A stretch of DNA of 64,000 nucleotides. Source: Nitrospinota bacterium (GTDB lineage: Bacteria > Nitrospinota_A > UBA7883 > JACRGQ01). Shown here piece after piece: positions 59,983 through 64,000 of this stretch. Under the pieces are notes generated by a model. The model was not told the DNA's origin and ran no database searches. It was given only the letters and a program-made list of their open reading frames with translations. Numbering within the stretch: the first letter of the stretch is position 1; each line of letters opens with the position of its first letter. Both the position numbers and the translations under genes were made by a program. The stretch is taken from NCBI GenBank assembly GCA_016212275.1, contig JACRGR010000067.1:1-64000 (forward strand), read 5' to 3'.

Positions 59983-60030
59983 CCACAGACAAGGGAAGCA
60001 TCCACAGATTTCGCCGATAACGCAGATGAC
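59983..60030. repeat. Partial CACAGA/CAGATT-type dispersed repeat
   Basis: The gap between hemW and the oppC-like gene contains CCACAGAC, then CCACAGATTTCGCCGATAAC and CGCAGATGACGC. It shares words with the 4388 and 5008 repeats (cacagatt, gccgat, cagatgac). No full palindrome is visible. Confidence 0.3.
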
Positions 60031-60086
60031 GCATTGGAAGTGGAACATATCCTGGTCAAGAGCAAAGAAACCGGAAACAGTCCGCG

Positions 60087-60941
60087 TTAGTTCAACCGGA
60101 TGTCCAGCGCGTCGCGCAGAGCCTCGCCCAGCAGGTTGTAACCGAGCACCGTTATCAAAATAGCCAAGCCGGGGAACAGGCTCAGCCACCACGCGAACTC
60201 GATATAGTTCTTCCCTTCGGTCAAAATGCTCCCCCAGCTTGGCGTGGGGGGTTGCACCCCGATGCCGAGGAACGAGAGCGCCGATTCCGTCAAAATCGCG
60301 CCCGCCACCCCCAGCGTGGCGCTCACCAGCACCGGCGCCATCGCGTTCGGCAGGATATGCTTGAAGATTATCTTGGCGTCGCTCTGCCCTATCGCCCGCG
60401 CCGCCACAACGAAATCCCTTTGCTTGAGCGAAAGGAACTCCGCGCGCACCAGCCGGGCCACCCCCATCCAGCCGGTGATGCCGATGACGATCATCACGTT
60501 CATTATGTCCGGTTCCAATATAGCGATGACCGCCAATATCAGGAAGAAAGTGGGAAACGTGAGCATGATGTCCACGAACCGCATCATCAGTTCGTCCACC
60601 CAGCCGCCGTAGTAGCCGCTGAGCGCCCCCACGATAACGCCGATGAGCGTGGCGATGCCGATGGAGACGAACCCGACCATGAGCGATATGCGCGCTCCGT
60701 ACACCATCCGGCTCAGCACGTCGCGCCCCAATTCGTCGGTCCCCAGCCAGTGGTGCGCGCTGGGCGCTTCCAGAATGACGTTCGTATCCACCACGCTAGG
60801 GTCGTACGGGGCAACCAGCGGCGCAAGCACGGCAACGGCGAAAAGGCCGAGCACCGCCGCCCCGCCCCACAGGGCGAAGGAATTGCGCGCCAGCCGTCTC
60901 AAGACGATGGCAAGGAGCGTTTTCTGCTTTTCAGCCGCCAT
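60087..60941 (-). CDS. oppC: Peptide/oligopeptide ABC transporter permease (OppC/DppC type)
   Basis: A 284-residue permease with six predicted helices. The N-terminal region with LAPLVAPYDPSVVD and HWLGTDELGRDVLSRMVYGARISLMVGF is the OppC signature; EFLSLKQRDFVVAARAIGQSDAKIIFKHILPNAMAPVLV is the EAA loop that contacts the ATPase. AAGGGAGATAC precedes ATG 60941; the open frame extends to 60965. The ATP-binding and solute-binding subunits are not in the window, so the transporter must be completed elsewhere. Confidence 0.9.
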   Translation of the reverse strand: MAAEKQKTLLAIVLRRLARNSFALWGGAAVLGLFAVAVLAPLVAPYDPSVVDTNVILEAPSAHHWLGTDELGRDVLSRMVYGARISLMVGFVSIGIATLIGVIVGALSGYYGGWVDELMMRFVDIMLTFPTFFLILAVIAILEPDIMNVMIVIGITGWMGVARLVRAEFLSLKQRDFVVAARAIGQSDAKIIFKHILPNAMAPVLVSATLGVAGAILTESALSFLGIGVQPPTPSWGSILTEGKNYIEFAWWLSLFPGLAILITVLGYNLLGEALRDALDIRLN

Positions 60942-60963
60942 GTATCTCCCTTGTCCCGGGAGC

Positions 60964-61028
60964 AACAGGTTTTAACCTGTTGTTTCGCCCAAAGGGCGAA
61001 ACGCGGACAAGAGTGTCCGCGCCACCAA
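60964..61028. repeat. Triple-hairpin repeat of the GGTGGC/GCCACC family
   Basis: Three consecutive hairpins: AACAGGTT / AACCTGTT (60964-60981), TTTCGCCC / GGGCGAAA (60983-61001) and GCGGACA / TGTCCGC (61003-61020), ending in GCCACCAAAG. The last part is nearly identical to the right end of the repeat at 51203. It lies between the oppB-like and oppC-like genes. Confidence 0.75.
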
Positions 61029-61039
61029 AGCCGGAGACG

Positions 61040-61981
61040 TTATTCATACCGTATCCGGGGATCGGCCACCGCGTAGCTCACGTCCGCCAGCAGGTTGCCG
61101 ATGAGCGTAAGCGCCGAGCCGATGACCAATATCCCCATCACCAGCGGATAATCGCGCGACATCACCGATTCGTAAAAAAGCTGTCCCATGCCGGGAATGG
61201 AAAAAATGGTCTCGAATATCACCGAGCCGCCGATGAGCGACGGCACGCTGAGCCCGATGATGGTGACGATGGGCAGGAGCGCGTTGCGGAGCGCGTGGCG
61301 GAACACCACCGTGGTTTCCGTACACCCCTTCGCCCGCGCGGTGGTCACATAATCCTGCCGCACCACTTCCAGCATGCTCTGCCGCGTGACGCGCGAGAGG
61401 AACGCAAGCGAGGTGAGCGACGAAAGCAGGACGGGCAAAACAAGGTGCCGCGCATAATCAACGAACTTTCCCCACGCGGTGAATTCCTCGAAATCGATCG
61501 AACGGATGCCGGAGATCGGGAGCCAGCCGAGTTGGACGCCGAAAAGGATCATCAGCAACAGCGACAGCCAAAATCCCGGCGTGGAAAACCCCAGAAAGAC
61601 GAACAGCGTGGTCGCCTTATCGAAGAACGAATGGGGCCGCACCGCGCTGAGGACCCCCAGCGGGATGGAGAGCGCGAAAATGATGAAAAGCGACGCCACG
61701 TTGATGAACACGGTTATCGGAAGGCGCTCCATGATCTTGTCCAGCACCGGACGGTTATCCGCCGAGAACGACGTGCCGAAATCCAGCGCCGCGAACCGCT
61801 TGAACCACAGGAAATACTGCACCGGGAGCGGCTCGTCGAGGTGGTACATCTCGCGCATTTTCTGCTTGGCCTGCGCGGATATTTTCGGGTTCAGGTCGGT
61901 CATGCGGTCCACCGGCTCGCCGGGAGCGAGGTGGATGACGGCGAACGTGATAATGGTGATGCCGATCATCACCGGCGCCAT
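61040..61981 (-). CDS. oppB: Peptide/oligopeptide ABC transporter permease (OppB/DppB type)
   Basis: A 313-residue permease. APGEPVDRM near the N-terminus, then FRHALRNALLPIVTIIGLSVPSLIGGSVIFETIFSIPGMGQLFYESVMSRDYPLVMG are the OppB signatures, and ADVSYAVADPRIRY is the family C-terminus. ATG 61981 removes part of the usual first helix; the frame stays open upstream through WLVKRLALM, where family members normally begin, but only CTG codons are available there. It pairs with the oppC-like gene downstream, separated by a palindromic repeat. Confidence 0.88.
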   Translation of the reverse strand: MAPVMIGITIITFAVIHLAPGEPVDRMTDLNPKISAQAKQKMREMYHLDEPLPVQYFLWFKRFAALDFGTSFSADNRPVLDKIMERLPITVFINVASLFIIFALSIPLGVLSAVRPHSFFDKATTLFVFLGFSTPGFWLSLLLMILFGVQLGWLPISGIRSIDFEEFTAWGKFVDYARHLVLPVLLSSLTSLAFLSRVTRQSMLEVVRQDYVTTARAKGCTETTVVFRHALRNALLPIVTIIGLSVPSLIGGSVIFETIFSIPGMGQLFYESVMSRDYPLVMGILVIGSALTLIGNLLADVSYAVADPRIRYE

Positions 61982-62015
61982 CAGCGCCAGCCGTTTGACA
62001 AGCCAGGCAACCAGT

Positions 62016-62345
62016 TCAGCTCCGCAACAGCTTGGTCCAGAGAACGTACCCGACGGCGCCGAGCGCCAGACCCATCATCAGGAGGAACGGCCCGATCTCG
62101 GAAATGTTCGAATTTCGCAGAACCACGCCGCCCACGCCGTACACCAGCGCCACCACCGTCCACCCCAGCGCGATGGTGGCGACATCCCGCGTTTTGGGAT
62201 AGGCGATAAGGGCGATGAACACCACGCCCACGGCGACAACCAGCGGATTGTGGAGGAGCGCCATGTACTGCCCGGTCTGGAAAAACGCGATCAATTGCTC
62301 GAAGTTGAACGTATCTATAAACTGCTTTAAATCAAAACCTTCCAT
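62016..62345 (-). CDS. Small membrane protein upstream of the Opp permeases, unknown function
   Basis: A 109-residue protein with three predicted helices (about 30-47, 57-78, 88-105). An amphipathic N-terminus (LKQFIDTFNFEQLIAFF) precedes them. I do not recognise a family. It ends 35 bp before the oppB-like gene on the same strand, so it probably belongs to the same transcription unit. ATG 62345 is preferred over the open frame start at 62357. Confidence 0.6.
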   Translation of the reverse strand: MEGFDLKQFIDTFNFEQLIAFFQTGQYMALLHNPLVVAVGVVFIALIAYPKTRDVATIALGWTVVALVYGVGGVVLRNSNISEIGPFLLMMGLALGAVGYVLWTKLLRS

Positions 62346-62371
62346 CACAACCCTCAAAGATTGGATTTATC

Positions 62372-62401
62372 CTAACACGACTGAAATTAAAAGTGTATAA
62401 T
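62372..62401 (+). promoter_or_regulatory. Promoter candidate for scpA
   Basis: CTAACA (62372-62377) and a perfect TATAAT (62396-62401) with an 18-bp spacer lie 30 bp before GTG 62432. The hexamer falls inside the longer open frame starting at 62393, which argues against that start. Confidence 0.45.
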
Positions 62402-62431
62402 GCCTTCCTTACAAATGTGGGGTTTTGTTCA

Positions 62432-63286
62432 GTGACGGAAGAATACAAGATAAAACTGGATGTTTTCGAGGGGCCGTTCGACCTCCTCCTGCACCTGATA
62501 AAGGAAGAGGAACTGAACATCTACGACATCCCGATAGCAAAGATCACCCAACAGTACTTCGAGTACATGGAGATGATGAAACAGTTGAATATGGACATCG
62601 CGGGGGAATTCCTCGTGATGGCCGCCACGCTGGTATACATCAAATCGAAGATGCTCCTCCCCTCCCCGCCCGCCGCGGAAGAAGACGGCGAGACCGGCGA
62701 AGACCCGCGCGAGGAACTGGTGCGCCGCCTGCTGGAATACAAAAAATTCAAGGACGCGGCCCACACCCTGCGCGAACGGGAATCGCAACAGCTCAACAGC
62801 TTCTCGCGCAACTTCGTTTCGGACTGGAACGAGGACGACGCGGACTACCTCAAGGAGGTCTCGGTATTCCAGCTTCTCGCGCTGTTCCGCAAGATACTCA
62901 AGGACAGCGGCGCGGAGCACCTGTACGAGGTGACGCTGGAGGACATCTCCGTCACCGAAAAGATGAACGAATTGATGGATCTGCTGGAGACCACCCCCCG
63001 GATGCAGTTCCAGGACCTTTTCACCAACACCCGCAACCGCATGGAGATCATCGGCACGTTTTTGGCCGTGCTGGAACTGATCAAGCAACAGATGATCCGC
63101 GTGTTCCAGGAGCACGAGTTCGAATCCATCTGGGTGCAAAAGAATATGGAAACGGACGAGCCTGCCGCGGAACTGCTGGAAGAGACGGCGGACGCGGCAA
63201 CGGAACCCGCGCCCGCCGCGCCAGCCGAGACGGCGCAAACACGGGAACCAACGGAACATCCGGAAAACGAGCCAGGAAAGGAGTAG
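62432..63286 (+). CDS. scpA: Segregation and condensation protein ScpA
   Basis: A 284-residue kleisin that bridges the SMC heads. EEYKIKLDVFEGPFDLLLHLIKEEELNIYDIPIAKITQQYFEYMEMMKQLNMDIAGEFLVMAATLVYIKSKMLLP is the hallmark ScpA N-terminus. The C-terminal winged helix (DLFTNTRNRMEIIGTFLAVLELIKQQMIRVFQEHEFESIWVQ) binds the SMC head. The tail after about residue 240 is Ala/Glu/Pro-rich. GTG 62432 is chosen over GTG 62393, because a TATAAT promoter element lies between them. scpB follows after 4 bp. Confidence 0.95.
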   Translation: MTEEYKIKLDVFEGPFDLLLHLIKEEELNIYDIPIAKITQQYFEYMEMMKQLNMDIAGEFLVMAATLVYIKSKMLLPSPPAAEEDGETGEDPREELVRRLLEYKKFKDAAHTLRERESQQLNSFSRNFVSDWNEDDADYLKEVSVFQLLALFRKILKDSGAEHLYEVTLEDISVTEKMNELMDLLETTPRMQFQDLFTNTRNRMEIIGTFLAVLELIKQQMIRVFQEHEFESIWVQKNMETDEPAAELLEETADAATEPAPAAPAETAQTREPTEHPENEPGKE

Positions 63287-63290
63287 CAAT

Positions 63291-64000
63291 TTGGAACGCG
63301 CAAATGCCCTGATAATGCTGGAGGCGGTGCTATTCGTTTCCGATTCGCCGGTGCCGCTGGAAGACCTCCACGCCGTGCTGGAAGCGTTCAACAGGGACGA
63401 GATACGGCTGATGGTGGACGAACTCAACCAGAAATTCGAGGGGCACGGCCTGCAGGTGGTGGAGATCGCCGAAGGCTACCAGATGCGCACCCGCCCGGAG
63501 TGTGGCGAGTATATAAAGAAATTCCACAAGCTCAACCGCTCCACCAAGCTCTCGCAGGCGGCGCTGGAAACGCTCTCCATCATCGCCTACCGCCAGCCGA
63601 TAACCCGGCAGGAAGTGGAAGACATCCGCGGGGTGGACTGCGGCGGCGTGCTGAAAAACCTATTGGACAAAAGCCTGGTCAAATCGCTGGGGCGCAAAAA
63701 AGTCCCCGGCAAGCCGGTGACGTTCGGCACCACCAAAAAATTCCTGGAATACTTCGGGCTGGTGAAGCTGAGCGACCTGCCGACATTGAAAGACCTGCCG
63801 GGCGACGAGGCGGCGGTGCTTCAGGAAGCGCTGAACTTCGGCGACAAGCAGGAACTGGAATCCACCGACGACATGGAACCGCCGCAGGAGTCCGACACCG
63901 ACGACATAATGAAACCCCCCGGCGACGAGGGAGAGGAAACCGGCGAGGAAATGGAAGAACCGGTACACGCGGGGGACGACGGCGAGGACGAAGATGGGGA
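63291..64000 (+). CDS. scpB: Segregation and condensation protein ScpB, cut by the window edge
   Basis: The frame opens at TTG 63291, preceded by AGGAG at a spacing of 7 nt, and stays open to the window end (236 codons so far). ALIMLEAVLFVSDSPVPLEDL, GYQMRTRPECGEYIKKFHKL, TKLSQAALETLSIIAYRQPITRQEVEDIRGVDCGGVLKNLLDKSLVKSLGRKKVPGKPVTFGTTKKFLEYFGL are the two winged-helix domains of ScpB. From about residue 180 the sequence becomes a very acidic tail (Asp/Glu/Pro/Gly), longer than in most ScpB proteins. ScpB binds ScpA and completes the SMC condensin encoded by smc at 26599. Confidence 0.95.
   Translation, partial: MERANALIMLEAVLFVSDSPVPLEDLHAVLEAFNRDEIRLMVDELNQKFEGHGLQVVEIAEGYQMRTRPECGEYIKKFHKLNRSTKLSQAALETLSIIAYRQPITRQEVEDIRGVDCGGVLKNLLDKSLVKSLGRKKVPGKPVTFGTTKKFLEYFGLVKLSDLPTLKDLPGDEAAVLQEALNFGDKQELESTDDMEPPQESDTDDIMKPPGDEGEETGEEMEEPVHAGDDGEDEDG

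Overview
The window reads as a chromosomal segment of a GC-rich, Gram-negative (diderm) bacterium. It has a complete type II secretion operon, GrpE and HrcA, SMC with ScpA and ScpB, a short Fis protein, a non-proteobacterial style NusA and a short stand-alone N-acetylglutamate synthase. The mixture recalls Nitrospinota, Nitrospirota or delta-proteobacteria-like lineages, but no rRNA or tRNA gene was seen and the phylum cannot be fixed from this sequence. Anaerobic or flexible metabolism is suggested by a Na+-pump decarboxylase set (oadGAB) and HemW.

Layout. 1-1.5 kb: right end of an IS256-like element that has cut off the 5' end of a P-loop ATPase gene. 1.6-5.0 kb: copper handling (copZ, copA) and a small membrane protein. 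5.1-22.0 kb: the dominant feature, three pilin-like genes, three tandem PilX/GspK-like genes with beta-helix-like C-termini, then gspCDEFGHIJKLMN in canonical order, mostly with overlapping stop and start codons. 22.1-24.0 kb: a membrane histidine kinase coupled to an amidohydrolase. 24.0-25.5 kb: an AT-rich island with a Lys/Ala/Pro-tailed membrane protein, a phage-type repressor and a long inverted repeat. 25.5-41.0 kb: housekeeping genes (thiL, smc, fis, rsmI, grpE, hrcA, fmdB, ilvE, oadBAG, argA). 41.1-46.7 kb: a type III restriction-modification operon with a MntA-HepT toxin-antitoxin pair between mod and res. 46.8-64 kb: c-di-GMP signalling genes, nadC, a DUF115 protein, a second gspL-gspM pair fused by overlaps to rimP-nusA, a HigBA pair, a sigma-54 activator, hemW, two Opp-type permeases and scpA-scpB.

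The most unusual structural signal is a family of short palindromic repeats (GACAGG/CCTGTC or GGTGGC/GCCACC cores) scattered between genes. Two copies lie inside coding sequence, in both cases in the leader peptide of a prepilin gene just before the GFT processing site. Other second-look items are the two-cysteine signature of the three tandem PilX-like proteins, the translationally interlocked mod-mntA-hepT-res operon with an AT-richer target-recognition segment in mod, the orphan gspL-gspM pair in the nusA operon, and several genes whose start codon sits 4-9 nt from a -10-like hexamer with no Shine-Dalgarno sequence. All functional calls come from reading the translated sequence; no database search was run.
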